Assembly: GCA_034509755.1 (NCBI GenBank)
Contig: CM067550.1
Span: 17,415,001 to 17,479,000 of the forward strand
Reading direction: 5' to 3'
From: Anisodus tanguticus
Lineage: Eukaryota > Streptophyta > Magnoliopsida > Solanales > Solanaceae
Length of the DNA stretch: 64,000 nucleotides
Shown: piece by piece, positions 1 to 10,950 of the stretch
How the letters are laid out: the number at the start of each line of letters is the position of its first letter
How positions within the stretch are numbered: the stretch's first letter is position 1
Notes under the pieces: model-generated
Seen by the model: the letters and a program-made list of their open reading frames with translations, nothing else
Databases searched by the model: none
What the model was told of the DNA's origin: nothing
Program-made: the position numbers and the translations under genes

Positions 1-531
1 AGAAGCATTAAACACAAAGAACAGAACTTAGGAAAAAGTAAAAGAGAAGGAGAATTACCTGTTGTGGAGCAGCGACTGAGGCGACTAGAGCGAGAATCGA
101 TTTCACCACCGAAATACCAACAATGATAAGGTTCTACTTTGAGCCGGTAGAACCAAATAATCGCAAAAACAGAAATGAAAGAATGAATTTTGAACTTTCC
201 GACGAACCGAGAAATCAATTTGTCAAGATGGAATTCTTGACTTTGAGTAGAATAATCGAAAAGAAATTTCTGGATTGCGGGTCTTAAACAAAATGACCCT
301 ATCAAACTGATTGGAAATGAAATTAAAATGAATCAACATGACCAATTAATTAAAATTTATGTAAAATATATATGACATATATTAGGATATTTTGCCAAAT
401 GAAAAATGGCAAAATAACTACAAATTAAGAAAATATTTTTGATTTTTATGAATATGTATTTCACTCTGTTTGAAATTCAAGAAGCTTGATCATTTAACTA
501 AAATATGGAGGGTCAAAATTGAGTGTCAACA
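1..531 (+). repeat. Terminal part of a long LTR, cut by the window start
   Basis: The stretch ends in GGGTCAAAATTGAGTGTCAACA-like sequence whose last bases, TGTCAACA, match the end of the solo LTR at 47352-50319. Both share a run of AT-rich sequence with phrases of the type 'GCCA..TGGCAAAA' before that end. I infer a second, diverged copy of the same long gypsy-type LTR family. No primer-binding site follows position 531, so this would be a 3' or solo LTR. There is no convincing ORF; a minus-strand first exon cannot be excluded for 1-250. Confidence 0.45.
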
Positions 532-782
532 ATAGACTTCCTCGACCAGATGCCACCGGAAAGAGTGAAAGGAGAGAGAGAGAGGTGCAAGCCGAGGGAG
601 AGAGAGGGAAAGGAGAGAGGGGGGTTAGTGAGAAATAAGTGATAAAACTAATGTATTTGGTATAGCTATAATAGGTAAATTAAAAATTAATTATAGCTAT
701 GAAAATTAATTAAATTAAATAATAGTTACTAACCATAAATACATCTTAGAGTTAGCTATGTCAACTAAAAATTTCTTTTCTT
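532..782. other. Intergenic, GA-rich tract then AT-rich
   Basis: A purine-rich GAGAGA stretch at about 565-625 is followed by AT-rich sequence with no ORF, RNA gene or clear repeat end. Confidence 0.5.
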
Positions 783-1000
783 TTTTTTGGTTTTATATCC
801 GGTGTCTAATACCCACGTTGGAGCCCGACTAATTTAGATTCGCGCCGCGAGTAGGGCCCATTCGTGGGAAACATTCTACCAAGAATTTTTTTTATACCCA
901 GGACTTGAAACTGAAACCTCTAATTAAGGGAGGAACAACTTGTACCACATTCCTTTAGTGACCACATTCCTTTAGTGACCACATTCTTTTAGTGGTGCAT
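783..1000 (-). mobile_element. tRNA-derived SINE, reverse orientation
   Basis: Read on the minus strand it has the order of the Solanaceae SINE: a tRNA-like head with a B-box-like 'GTTTCAAGTCC', a middle reading GGGCCC and GCGCGAATC, then 'TAGTCGGGCTCCAACG' and a tail 'ACACCGGATATAAAACC'. Related copies lie at 10632-10811 (+), 25650-25790 (-) and 51945-52013 (-). The head is extended by three tandem copies of a 17-base unit (944-994). Target duplications were not resolved. Confidence 0.65.
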
Positions 1001-1024
1001 TGATACCCATTTTATGAAAGATTT

Positions 1025-1244
1025 TGAAAGTATTTTCCTCAATGTATTCATCATTCAAGGGTACAATATATACACCATATACATTAATTAGGAAGAGTTA
1101 ATCATGCCTAATCTTCCTAATCAATTCCTAATAATCTTCTACCTAATTAACATAATATTCCTAATTAACATTTTACTACATACCATATATAAAGTGATAC
1201 TACATTAATACATAATAATAATATGATTGCATAATATTCTAACA
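1025..1244 (-). repeat. 3' LTR of copia element 1
   Basis: A 220-base direct repeat of 5709-5926, with TG...CA ends (plus strand TGAAAG...CTAACA). By eye the two copies differ by about ten substitutions and one 2-base gap. The inner edge is followed by CTCCCCCAC, the polypurine tract on the coding strand. Confidence 0.9.
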
Positions 1245-2588
1245 CTCCCCCACAGTTGAAGCTGGAGGGCGGTAAATGTTGAGACTGTCCCTAAAATCTT
1301 CAAATAATATCAGCGGAAGTCCTTTTGTGAAGATATCTGCGATTTGATGACGCGTTGGGACATGTAGCACCCGAACTTGTCCGCGAGCCACCCTCTCGCG
1401 TACAAAATGAATATCTAACTCAATATGTTTAGTGCGTTGATGGTGGATGGGATTCCCTGAGAGGTAGATTGCAATAATATTATCACAATATACTATTGTT
1501 GCAGTCGGAATAGGGCAATGAAGTTCAAGTAACAGGTTCCGAATCCAACATGAGTCAGATACAACATTGGCCATAGCACGGTATTCTGCTTCAGCACTCG
1601 AGCGTGATACCGTGACCTGCCTTTTTTAGGACCATGAGATTAAATTGTCACCAAGAAAGACGCAATACCGGGAGGTGGATCGTCTTGTATCCGGACATCC
1701 TGCCCAATCTGCATCAGTGTAAGTAACAAGTTTGGAAATAGAGGACGGGTATAGATGTAATCCATACTCCAGAGTGCCCTGAATATATCGCACAATGTGT
1801 TTCAGAGCATGCATATGTTCCTCCATTGGATTATGCATGAATAGACACAATTATTGCACTGCATAGGTAATATCTGGTCTGATGAATGTGAGATATTGTA
1901 AAGCTCCAGCTAGGCTGCGGTATAACGTTGGATCAGCAAAAGGTTTGCTAGAAATGGCACTCAATTTTGACTTTGTGTCGACCGGAGTTGCCGAAGGTTT
2001 GCAGAAAGACATCCCAGCTCGTTCCACGATTTCTGATGCATACTTCTTTTGAGAGAAAAATAATCCATTTGTATGTCGGGTCACATCAAATCCCTAGAAA
2101 GTAGTGGAGTGGGCCAAGATCTTTCATAGAAAATTCAGAACTAAGTTGCGACATGATATTCTTGCGAAGAGAGTCTGAAGATGCTGTTAGAATAATATCA
2201 TCCACATATAGAAGAAGATAAGCAGTATGATTACCCTGACGATAGATAAATAGGGAATTATTTGAACAGTTGTGCGGGAAACCCATGCGTGACATAAAAT
2301 CTGCAAACCGATTATACCAAGCCCTGGGGGCCTACTTGAGGCCATATAATGATTTGTTGAGAAAACACATATGGTTGGGATATTTAGGATCCATGTATCC
2401 CAATGGTTGGTGCATGTAAACAGTCTCATTAAGGTGTCCATGGAGGAAGGCTTTTTTGACATCCAATTGATGAAGTGACCATCCGTTTGAGAGAGACAGG
2501 CTGAGAACTGTTCTGATAGTTGCAGGTTTGACCACTGGACTGAATGTTTCCCCGCAATCTACACCAACCTGTTGTGTCTTCCCATCAC
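1245..2588 (-). pseudogene. Copia 1 reverse transcriptase and RNase H, decayed
   Basis: Pieces in several frames. The RT core is at 2086-2535, with 'VKPATIRTVLSL', 'HQLDVKKAFLHG' and the catalytic YVDDII box. An in-frame TAG replaces a Gln codon just after 'KSLYGLK' (near 2332). RNase H follows: 'SYTDADWAGCPDTRRSTS' at 1626-1850, then 'TKHIELDIHFVRE' and 'HQIADIFTKGLP' at 1239-1574. In life this would copy element RNA to DNA in virus-like particles; here it is non-functional. Confidence 0.9.
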
Positions 2589-4069
2589 CTACAAGATGGT
2601 CTTTATGCCTTTATGGCTTAAAATCCACATAGATTGAATTATATTAGTATTAGATGGACGAGGAACTAAATCCCATGTCCTATTTGTAATTAGAGCATGA
2701 TATTCATCATCCATGGCCATTTTCCAATTTGGGTATTTTGGAGCAGACACTGGATTATGAGGCAAAGGTGATTTCGAGACATAGGTGTGAAGGCTATATT
2801 TGGCATTGGGTTTGACAATTCCATGTTGACTACGGGTGACCGGACGGTTTGTTGGGCCAGTAGACTGGACGCCACTGACCGAGGAGTGAGAAATCGAGGG
2901 TCCAGTGGGCTGCATTACTGGAGCTGAAATTGGGCCCGTAGTGGTGGACTGGCCCAATGGGCCTGAATTACGGTGTTCAACACTAGTAATAGGTACCGAG
3001 CTGTGAAAAAAATGTGTTAGATACGAAAGCTTATCATCATCCAAAAAATCATAGTTATGAGTCCCGGTGGCATGTATTTTAGCAAATGGAAAAATTGTTT
3101 CATCAAAGATTACATGACGACTTATAAAGATTCTTTTGGAAGAAATGTCATAACATTGGTAACCGTGATGATGAGTATGATATCCCAAGAACACATATGG
3201 AGTAGACAGGGCTTGGAGTTTTGTGATTGTGGTGGATGGAAAGAGGGGGTAGCAAAGACAACCAAACACTCTTAAGTGATGATATGTGGGCTCTCGTAAG
3301 TAAATCATTTTTAGGGGAGCTTGGTATGATAGATTTTTATGAGGAAGGACATTCAACAGATAAGTGGCCATTTGGAGTGTATGATGCCAAAATACAAGGG
3401 GAAGTGAAGCATGAGAAAGAGATGTTCTAACAATATTGTTAATGGTTCTAATTTTGCGTTCCGCCTTCCCATTTTGTGATGAAGTATGAGGACAAGACAA
3501 ACGAAATGAAGACCATTTGTTTTGAAAAAATCCCAAAACTGTTTATTGTCAAACCCCCCCCCCCCATTGTCGCATTGAATATTTTTTATATCACGCTCAA
3601 ATTGAGTTCGGATGAATGCTCTAAAAGTGAGAAAAGTGGAAAACACTTGTGATTTTTTCGATAAATGAAATGTCCACAAATAATTAGAGCAGTCATCAAG
3701 TATAAGCAAATAATATCTATGACCAGAAGAACTCAAATCAGGTGATGTCCAAATATCACAATGTAAAATATCAAATGGCAAAAGAGTGCATGAAGTAGAA
3801 GAAATAAATGACAACTTAACATGTTTACCAAGTGTGCAAGAATGACACTTATTTAGAGTCCGTGTTTGGGTACAAGAAATAAAATTATTTTGTTTAAGAG
3901 AAGCCAAAACAGTCTCTCCCGGATGTCCCAAACATTGGTGCCATAAAGATGGTGCCAAGGCTGCAAAAATAGAAGGAAACTTGGATTGTTGTGTTGACAT
4001 ATTTATTGGATAGAGCTCCCCCTTGCCATCACATCTCATGAGAAGCTTCCCCGTCTGAAAATCATGCAC
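2589..4069 (-). pseudogene. Copia 1 GAG-pre-integrase and integrase, frameshifted
   Basis: The upstream half (3353-4069) has the pre-integrase box 'SLWHQCLGHPGE', a zinc-binding-type 'CHSCTLGKH' and 'FDILHCDIWTSP' leading into the catalytic core. The downstream half (2589-3536) holds 'SSQNGKAERKIRTIN', 'HLRVFGCLCYPLFP' and 'YVFLGY' of the copia integrase C-terminal region, ending where RT begins ('NWKMAMDDEYHAL'). The halves are in different frames. The break is at a 12-C homopolymer on the plus strand (3554-3565), an obvious slippage site. Confidence 0.9.
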
Positions 4070-4102
4070 GGAAAAGCCAAAGGGGTCAAACCGGACAGAT
4101 AC

Positions 4103-4381
4103 CTAATTATCAGTTGTAAACTTTCTAACAGAAACCACATTTTTGATTAATTTGGGAGCATGAAGGACATTCTTTAAAATTAGGGGTGGGTTTGGTGGTG
4201 ACAATTTGTTAGAACTATAACCTTTTGTTGGAATTGAATGGCCATTTTCGACAATTATTCTATTATCATTGCTCAAATTAAAATAGGACGAGAGATTACC
4301 TTGGGAAGACGTCATATGTGACATCGCTCCGGAGTCCATATACCAATTTGAATCCGGTGGATTAAGTCCAAGAGTGTGCAT
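4103..4381 (-). pseudogene. Copia 1 aspartic protease
   Basis: Contains the retropepsin signature 'WYMDSGAMSHMT', i.e. the DSGA form common in copia elements, followed by 'ILKNVLHAPKLIKNVVSVRKF', the usual link into pre-integrase. It would cut the Gag-Pol polyprotein. The frame is open only over about 92 codons. Confidence 0.88.
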
Positions 4382-4383
4382 GG

Positions 4384-5616
4384 CGGACTCAATTTTCGTG
4401 GGGTGGGCCCCTGTTGAATGGGCCTCATGCCACTGGGTCGGCTGAGGCCCACTGCTGCTGCCTGTGTTAACAAACCCAACAAAATGGGCTCGCGGGCTTT
4501 GTTGTTCTTCGCCGCCAATTCAGTGAAAATACCCATTCTTTTGCTGAGGCTGGCCAGTGGGCCTTTGGGGCTGCCTGGCCCAATTGCCTGTTGGGGCTAG
4601 GCTGGGTGGTATAGCCCAAGGCCACCGCCGGCCGGTGGGTCTTGCCACCGTGCGCGCCCCCGCTATCGGGCTCGCTGCTTGCCGTCCATTGCCCCTTGCC
4701 ACCGTGTTGTTCTTGCCACTGTGCGCCGCCCCTGCCGTCGGGCTGCTGTCACTGTCCGCCGCCCCTGCCACCGTGTTGCTGCCACTGTTCTCCACCGGAG
4801 TTGGTGTTTCCGCCATTACCGCCGCCACCTAAATTTCGGTGGCCTCCACCTTTGTTATTTTCGTGATTTCCACCCTTATTTTTATTGTTATGACGTCCTT
4901 TTTGTCCCTTATTTTATTGAGAATGGTCAAAAAAATTACTATCATGTGAAGGAGTGGCAAGCACGGCGGAATTTGAAGTAGTTGAGACCTTTTTTACCAA
5001 GCCCGACTCTTTAAGTACAAGCTTGGACCTTGCTTGATAAAATTGTGGTAGAGGATTACTTTGACGGATTAGAGTTCCCACGCCGTTATACGCGTCGGTG
5101 AGATCGGCGACCAATTGTAAGACTAACCGATTATTACTAACCGGTGAACCAACGTTTCTTAATTGAACAACCAATACTTTGAGTCATTGAGAATATGTAG
5201 AAACATTTGGGATGTCCGCCATGTCAATGGTTGAGAACTCCTCTTCCAATGTAACAGCGCGAGAGTTTTGGTTATCTTGAAAAATATCTCGCAAGCGTTC
5301 CCACGCCGCCATGGCTATGGAATCCGATTCCATTATCGTATGCAACAAGTCTGTGGAGATTGTTGCATAAATTCAACCAAGGACTGTGGCATCAAGTGTA
5401 TCTCACAATTCCTTGTCTACATCGTTTTGTTATGTCTTTTCCTTTACCATCTTTTGGAGGAATCATATGATGAAGAGCTTTGTGAGTACGACAACATATT
5501 TTGAAAAATTCCGCCCATGTCGCATAATGAACGGTTTCCATTTCTTGTTTGATGGAAACATGTGTTTTGATGTTTGAGACACTAAGAGAGAAAAAAATTG
5601 AAGAAATTTCGGCCAA
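4384..5616 (-). pseudogene. Copia 1 gag, broken
   Basis: The N-terminal region at 5392-5616 carries 'SVSNIKTHVSIKQEMETVHYATWAEFFKI', homologous to the gag of element 3 (in lower identity). The C-terminal helix region is at 4914-5174 ('GVGTLIRQSNPLPQFYQARS'). Downstream is a low-complexity Gly/Gln/Pro-rich tail that gives GC-rich shadow ORFs on both strands at 4420-4870. At least two frame breaks separate these blocks. No clean CCHC knuckle was seen. Confidence 0.8.
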
Positions 5617-5685
5617 CTAGGGTTCTAGGGAGGAAGATGACCGAAAATTTGGAAGAAAATAAACTAATTTTGGATCTTTCTTTAA

Positions 5686-5698
5686 GCTCTTGATACCA
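5686..5698 (-). promoter_or_regulatory. Primer-binding site of copia 1
   Basis: On the minus strand TGGTATCAAGAGC, complementary to the 3' end of initiator tRNA-Met as in most plant copia elements. It lies about 10 bases downstream of the 5' LTR. Confidence 0.85.
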
Positions 5699-5708
5699 TG
5701 AAATAGTT

Positions 5709-5926
5709 TGAAAGTATTTTCCTCAATGTATTCATCCTTCAAGGGTACAATATATATACCATATACATTAATTAGGAAGAGTCAATCATGCATAATCTTC
5801 CCAATCAATTTCTAATAATGTTCTATAATTAACATAATATTCCTAATTAACATTTTACTACCTACCATATATAAAATGATACTACATTAATATATAATAA
5901 TAATATGATTGCATAATATTCTAACA
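5709..5926 (-). repeat. 5' LTR of copia element 1
   Basis: A 218-base repeat matching 1025-1244. It would hold the element promoter. Confidence 0.9.
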
Positions 5927-6830
5927 TTTTAAGGATTGAAGACTCGACCAGAAAACTTTTATTTAGTTTTACCAAGAAACTAATACCAACAAATTTAACT
6001 TGGTGTTTACATTTCGTGCACTGATATTTAAACTATTAAATTAAGTTGACCCATACAATATAATGTGAGGTGATGTTGTATATTATGTCTGATATGATAA
6101 CTTTAAAAATAGAGTAATAATTTATTATAACCAATTAAATGACACTAATAATATAAATATTATTTACACTCTCATAGTATATGACCAACAAACCTTGTAA
6201 ATCATCCTAGTAGTTGGCAAGTAGAAAGAAAGCAATTAAATCAGGAGAAGTAGACAAACCTATGATGTATTAGCTGTATTTGGGGTCATTTCCTATCTAT
6301 ACGATTTTCCCCCAACTCTTAATACAAACAAAATTTGCTTTCAAGATGTAAAATAAAATTGGATTTCTTACTAGGCGCTTTAATTTGCAGATTTGGCAGT
6401 TAGTTAAACTTGTAGGACACTGTCCCTTGGCCTTTAGGTCCTGACACAAGGTTAGAATTCTAGTCCTTTCAGAGTGGTATTTCACTGATGGCTCGGACCC
6501 CCGAAAGGAGGCCTTCTTCATAACTAGTTTTTCATTCTTCGACCTTGAATAAATAATCTGCAACGTAAATAACCATGATAAATTGTAAAAAAAAATAATA
6601 TTTTTTTAGTGATTAATGGCATGGGAGCTGGAAAAGAAAGGTTATAATAATCGAAGTATACTTTCTTTCGAAAAAGAAGGAAAAAAAGGCAAACATAATA
6701 ATCGAAGCTGTTGATAAAAAGAAAGGAAAAAGGAGCAAAAAGATAGAATAAGCACCGACTTTATTCGATTTTCCGTTTATTGGATGGAGTGAATAAAAAA
6801 GAAAAAAGGGAGAAAAAAGATACTCCCTCT
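5927..6830. other. Intergenic AT-rich DNA
   Basis: No gene supported. Short ORFs on the minus strand (6297-6563, 6613-6882) show no recognisable domain and lie in low-complexity sequence. The right edge (6821-6830, TACTCCCTCT) is the start of a Stowaway-like end interrupted by the next element. Confidence 0.5.
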
Positions 6831-7437
6831 CGTGGGCATGGTAAGGTATTAGAAATTTCGGAACGATAATTTTGGTTTTCAATTGTTAAAAATACTATAC
6901 TATTATCATTTCAAATTAATTCGGTATAGTTCGATAATTTTAAGTTCGATTTCGGTATTTTGCGGTACGGTAAATTGGTATCATAGTTTGTTCGACTTCT
7001 ACTTATAGATACTATATAATAGAGAATTATGACTTCGGTTATTCAAGAAACGTCTCAATTATATCGTACTAACACTTTACACATGTAAATATATTCAAAA
7101 GAAAGCACAAGCAATCCCCTTCATAAATCAATTACAAAAAATGTATTTCAATCAAGATAGATTAATCAAAATTTCAATGTGCAAACAATTAATATTGTAC
7201 TAATACTTGTTTATATATTTGTTAGTATGATAATACTAATATATATGAATTATATATGAAACTATATACTTCGATAGGGTATTCGGTATTTCAGTATATT
7301 TTTTATCAATACTGAATACCATATCGAATACCAAACTTTTTAAAAATGCATACTAAATATCATAATATCAAAACCACGATATAAAAAAATCAATTTCGGT
7401 ATGGTAATCGGTATATATTGTACCATGTCCACCCCTA
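6831..7437. mobile_element. Non-autonomous hAT-like element with 8-base target duplication
   Basis: Ends are imperfect inverted repeats: left GTGGGCATGGTA, right (reverse complement) TAGGGGTGGACATGGTA. The interior is AT-rich with many 'TTTCGGTAT' and 'GGTATTCGGTAT' repeats. It is flanked by an exact 8-base repeat CTCCCTCT (6823-6830 and 7438-7445). No transposase ORF. The 8-base duplication and GGGGTGG(G/A)CATGG ends fit hAT. The left end seems to have lost about four terminal bases. Confidence 0.75.
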
Positions 7438-7620
7438 CTCCCTCTGTCTCAAATTATTTATCGTGATTACTAAAAATAGTTATCTCGAATTATTTGTCGT
7501 TTTAGAAGTTCAAAGAATAATTAATTATTTTTTAGCCATTTTACCTTTTGTCCTTAATGAAGATGACACATAAATAGAATAAACATTTTATTGAGAGAGA
7601 TTGTAATTTAGACATAAATA
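7438..7620. mobile_element. Stowaway-like repeat, right-hand part
   Basis: Begins CTCCCTCTGTCTCAAATTATT directly after a TA, the form of a Stowaway-type end in Solanaceae. The left-hand portion of the end (TACTCCCTCT) is at 6821-6830, separated by the hAT insertion. The right boundary was not defined. Confidence 0.55.
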
Positions 7621-7627
7621 AGGTAAA

Positions 7628-8114
7628 CACTACAAGAAGAAAGACATTTGTCAACAACATTTTTGTTGCCATATGTTGGATGTTGTTGTCAAAAGTACTT
7701 TTCACAACAACAAAAGTTGTTGCATGACGTTGTAATAACCTCCGATGCGAAAAGTTTTCGCAACAACAAGTTATTTTTTTGTTTCATTTACATTTTTAGC
7801 AGCAATATATTAAATTTTTGTTGCCATTTACTCTCTGTCATAATTTATATGAGTAGTTTGACTCGACTGATTTAAAAAATAAAGAATTTTTTTAGAATTT
7901 TGTGCTCTAAAATAAGTCAAAGATATTTGTGTGGTTATAGATCATCTCGTTAAATGTAAAACGTAAAGTTTAAAGTTAAATTGTTGTCAATGTTTCATTC
8001 CTTTGGAGACTGACTAAAAAGAAAATTGTGTCATATAAATTGGGAAGAGTATGTTTTTTAGCAACAATAATTGTTGCTAAAGTTTTATTGTCAATTCTAT
8101 ACTTTCTTATAGTG
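7628..8114. mobile_element. Small CACTA-type (En/Spm) element with 3-base duplication
   Basis: The left end is CACTACAAGAAGAAAG; the right end, reverse complemented, is CACTATAAGAAAGTAT. The flanks are AAA on both sides, the 3-base duplication expected for CACTA elements. Subterminal GTTGTTG/CAACAAC motifs recur in both orientations, as expected for transposase-binding repeats. No ORF of meaning, so it is a non-autonomous copy of 487 bases that includes a nested insertion. Confidence 0.85.
7831..8049. mobile_element. Stowaway-like MITE nested in the CACTA element
   Basis: Inverted ends CTCTCTGTCATAATTTATATGA and, from the right, CTCTTCCCAATTTATATGAC, bounded by TA on each side (7829-7830 and 8050-8051). 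219 bases, AT-rich, non-coding. TA duplication plus these ends fit Tc1/mariner-type Stowaway MITEs. Confidence 0.8.
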
Positions 8115-10008
8115 AAAATAGGTCAAGTACTCCTAATTAATACTCCATCCGTCTCAATTTATGTGACATCATTTGACTTGACACGGAGTTTAAAAAAGAA
8201 AGAATGACTTTTAAAATCTGTGATCTAAAATAAATCTTAATTTTTTGAAGCTTACTAGAGTTTGATAATAATAATTATAATAATTTGATATATTAACTTA
8301 AAAGAAAATAAATTAGATAATTTGCCGATCATTTTTATTAGTAGGCTAGCTTACGACCATACAAATAAAATGTTTTTCACTTTATTTAATTTTTTTGAAG
8401 TTGTAGTTGTGTTTGGTTATAATTTTTGCAAAGAAAATTTGATTGTTTGAATGTTGAAGGTAAAAAAAGTGAAAAGTGTTTGAAATTCTCATGGCCAAAC
8501 CTAATTCTCAAATAAAGTGAAAAATATTTTCGTAAAAGAAGTGAATAATTGTTGTAAAAGGTTGTTAATTATGTTCACTTCACAATGATCAGGACGAATA
8601 CTAGCCTACTAGGATGTAGATTAGTTCAAATTCAATATAGATTAAATCTAAACGGCTACTTAGTTAAAGACGCAATAATTCAAACTTTTACAATGTCATA
8701 ATTACTAAAACTGTTGATTGATCTTTTCTCATTTAACGTCTTAAATTTAACGGTCTTACATAAGATATTTTCAAGTGGAGTTGATTATAAAAATCACTAA
8801 ACTACAAATAAAGTAGTCAAATCAGTAAGAAACTTTACTCGTAAATTTTGTCGATATCATTATTATTTTTCTGCTATCTTTTTTTTTTTTAACTCCATTT
8901 TTGCAATGAGGGTCTTGTATACAAATTGCACTTAGAGTTAGAATACTTCAATAATCTTTTGCATTATCATCCTAAATCAATAATTTAGAGTGCTAGTTGC
9001 ACCGTTGTCATGCAATTAATTACTTATAAACAACATTATCATAATTAAGAATGAGAGTAGCTAATTGTTTTTGTTGATATCTATTTAGAGGCATTATATT
9101 AGTGAATAATTGTGCGAGATTACATTTTTTAACATTCAAAAAATAAAAGAAAAATGAAGCTTTTGAAAAAAAAAGTTTGAACACAATTAGACCGTTAAGA
9201 TGTCACTATACTTTTTTTTCATTAATCCCTCAATCACAAATGCTTTTAATAAAATATACTAAAAAAAGCAAAAAATAAAATAATTCTATAAAGGGGAGGT
9301 CCATTTCTCAGTGAGCTCTCAAGTCACAAAAACATCAACAATTCATCACATGACGTACAACAAGAAATTAAATTATATATATCAATTCTTTATCCTCGCT
9401 GGCAAAAAAAGGTGTACGTATATTGATAATTCACAAATACACTACACAAAAAACTTTTTAAAATTAAATGAGAAAAAACAAAAACCAATCTGGTTCAAGA
9501 ATTTAGTGGCCACAAGAAAGATAAGTCAGAATAAGAAAAATAAAAATATAACAAGAAAATCCTTAAAGAGGAGAAAAAATTACAGATTTTGCCATTGTCA
9601 CGGGCTTTTGTCACTGACCAAGAGGTACAAATGCAAGTTTATCATCTTTCACTTAAAAAAAAATTTAAAAAAAGGAAAAAGTTTGGTAGGAGAGATAAAG
9701 AGAGATGCAATAATTAATATAATGGCACACAATGAGAGTATTACTATTGAAGATGAAAATTGGAGGATCACAAAAAGTTGCAGAAAAAATTCATTATTAA
9801 AAACAAAAATTGAATAACGCGTTCACAACCCATTTGGAACCAAAAAAACGTACCATCAATGTTCACAATTTTACGCGGCTTCTATGGCTTATCTGTCACT
9901 AAATTTAGCCTCAAAAGGCAGCAAACCACCCCACCCCCACCCCAAACTACCCCAATCACCCTCCCCCCTCAAGCCAACCCCAAAATAAGATCTTAATTTA
10001 AATTTAAG

Positions 10009-10009
<1 letters not shown>
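8115..10009. other. Intergenic DNA with MITE remnants
   Basis: 8143-8260 begins with another Stowaway-like end ('CTCCATCCGTCTCAATTTA'). 8400-8560 resembles the 'GTTTGG...GGCCAAAC' MITE family seen at 50979-51580. A 168-codon open frame at 9311-9817 lacks an ATG at its start, is lysine/asparagine-rich in AT-rich DNA and has no recognisable domain, so I do not call it a gene. Confidence 0.55.

Positions 10010-10041
<32 letters not shown>
10010..10041. repeat. (AT)n microsatellite
   Basis: About sixteen uninterrupted AT units, then ACGG. Likely polymorphic in length. Confidence 0.95.
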
Positions 10042-10042
<1 letters not shown>

Positions 10043-10631
10043 GGTTAATGTAAAAAAAATATTATATCGTAAAGTCATTTTTAAACGTGCTTTCAATATT
10101 AGGGATGTGATTGGTATGAAAAAAAAATGTTTTCTCGGAGAATATAAGTGAAAGTGTACGCTTTTACTGCGAGGTAAGAGAATGGGTTCTTAATATGGGG
10201 TTCCTAATGTACTAATGAAGACTCTCAAAACCTCAAAGTGGTTCATTAATGATTGGAGTTCCCAAAATGCTAATGCCCTCTCTTCAAAACTTTCTTGTCT
10301 AAATGATGACTTGTCAATCTCAAGAGGGTCATTTTAATATTTACTGATTCCTAGAGATTTGGATTTACTATCCTCCTATAATGTTAGAATGTGAACCAAA
10401 TTTGAAAATTTTACTACTTTAAAACCTAAAATTACAAATAACGCGTCTACTAAAGCTAAAATATGTATCCAACTAGTAATTTTTTGCCAAAAGAAATGAG
10501 TGTTCCACGTCAGAAAGCATAAGCTCTGCTTACTACTTTCAGTGCAAAAAGTATGCAACAAAAAATCATCCCAAAAGTATGTGATTAATCAAGAAAGCAA
10601 AACCCAGAATTAACCCCACCACACCACCAAA

Positions 10632-10811
10632 TAATGTGGGGCAGTGGATAAGATTGATCATTCTTTAACTAGATGTTTCGAGTTCAAGTTCCGTGTATAA
10701 AAAAAAAAACTTGGTAGGAAACGCTTTTTTCAGAAATAGACTCTAACCCGCCCGAATCTGAATATAATCGGATTTCAATGCGGATACCGAACACTAAATG
10801 AGGAAAAAAAA
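10632..10811 (+). mobile_element. tRNA-derived SINE in the BURP gene promoter
   Basis: Forward copy of the SINE family at 783-1000: head 'TGGGGCAGTGGATAAGAT' (A-box-like), 'GTTTCGAGTTCAAG' (B-box-like), then 'CCGCCCGAATC', 'ATGCGGATACCGAACAC', ending in an A-run. Its 3' end lies about 60 bases upstream of the TATA box of the next gene. Target duplications are unclear because both flanks are rich in ACCAC. Confidence 0.7.
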
Positions 10812-10868
10812 AACCACTACTCCCTAATCTTCTCTACTTTCTACTATACTTCTTTTAGAACCTTCTAC

Positions 10869-10875
10869 TATAAAT
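10869..10875 (+). promoter_or_regulatory. TATA box of the BURP gene
   Basis: TATAAAT, 76 bases before the ATG at 10951. Transcription would start near 10900, giving a leader of about 50 bases that contains a pyrimidine-rich CTCTCTCTCT tract, common in plant leaders. Inferred from position only. Confidence 0.65.
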
Positions 10876-10950
10876 TTTGTGCCTCCAAACTAAACCTCCC
10901 CACCAACATTCTACTCTTCACCTTCTCTCTCTCTGTTTCACACCAAAGAA

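Larger units (their letters stand above)
1025..5926 (-). mobile_element. Copia element 1, complete with both LTRs, inactive
   Basis: A Ty1/copia LTR retrotransposon read right to left: 5' LTR, primer-binding site, gag, protease, integrase, reverse transcriptase, RNase H, polypurine tract, 3' LTR. The copia order (integrase before RT) is visible. Every domain is recognisable but broken by stops and frameshifts, so it cannot encode its own proteins. Flanks do not give a clean 5-base target duplication with TG/CA ends; ATTTT is shared only if both ends are shifted by one base. It belongs to the same broad lineage as elements 2 and 3 but is clearly diverged from both. Confidence 0.93.

Noticed and set aside
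4418..4981. Overlapping Pro/Ala/Cys-rich plus-strand ORFs
   Set aside because: They are antisense and shifted readings of the Gly/Gln/Pro-rich tail of copia 1 gag.
9311..9817. 168-codon open frame upstream of the BURP gene
   Set aside because: It does not begin with ATG, is Lys/Asn/Ile-rich in AT-rich DNA, shows no domain and has no promoter or splice context.
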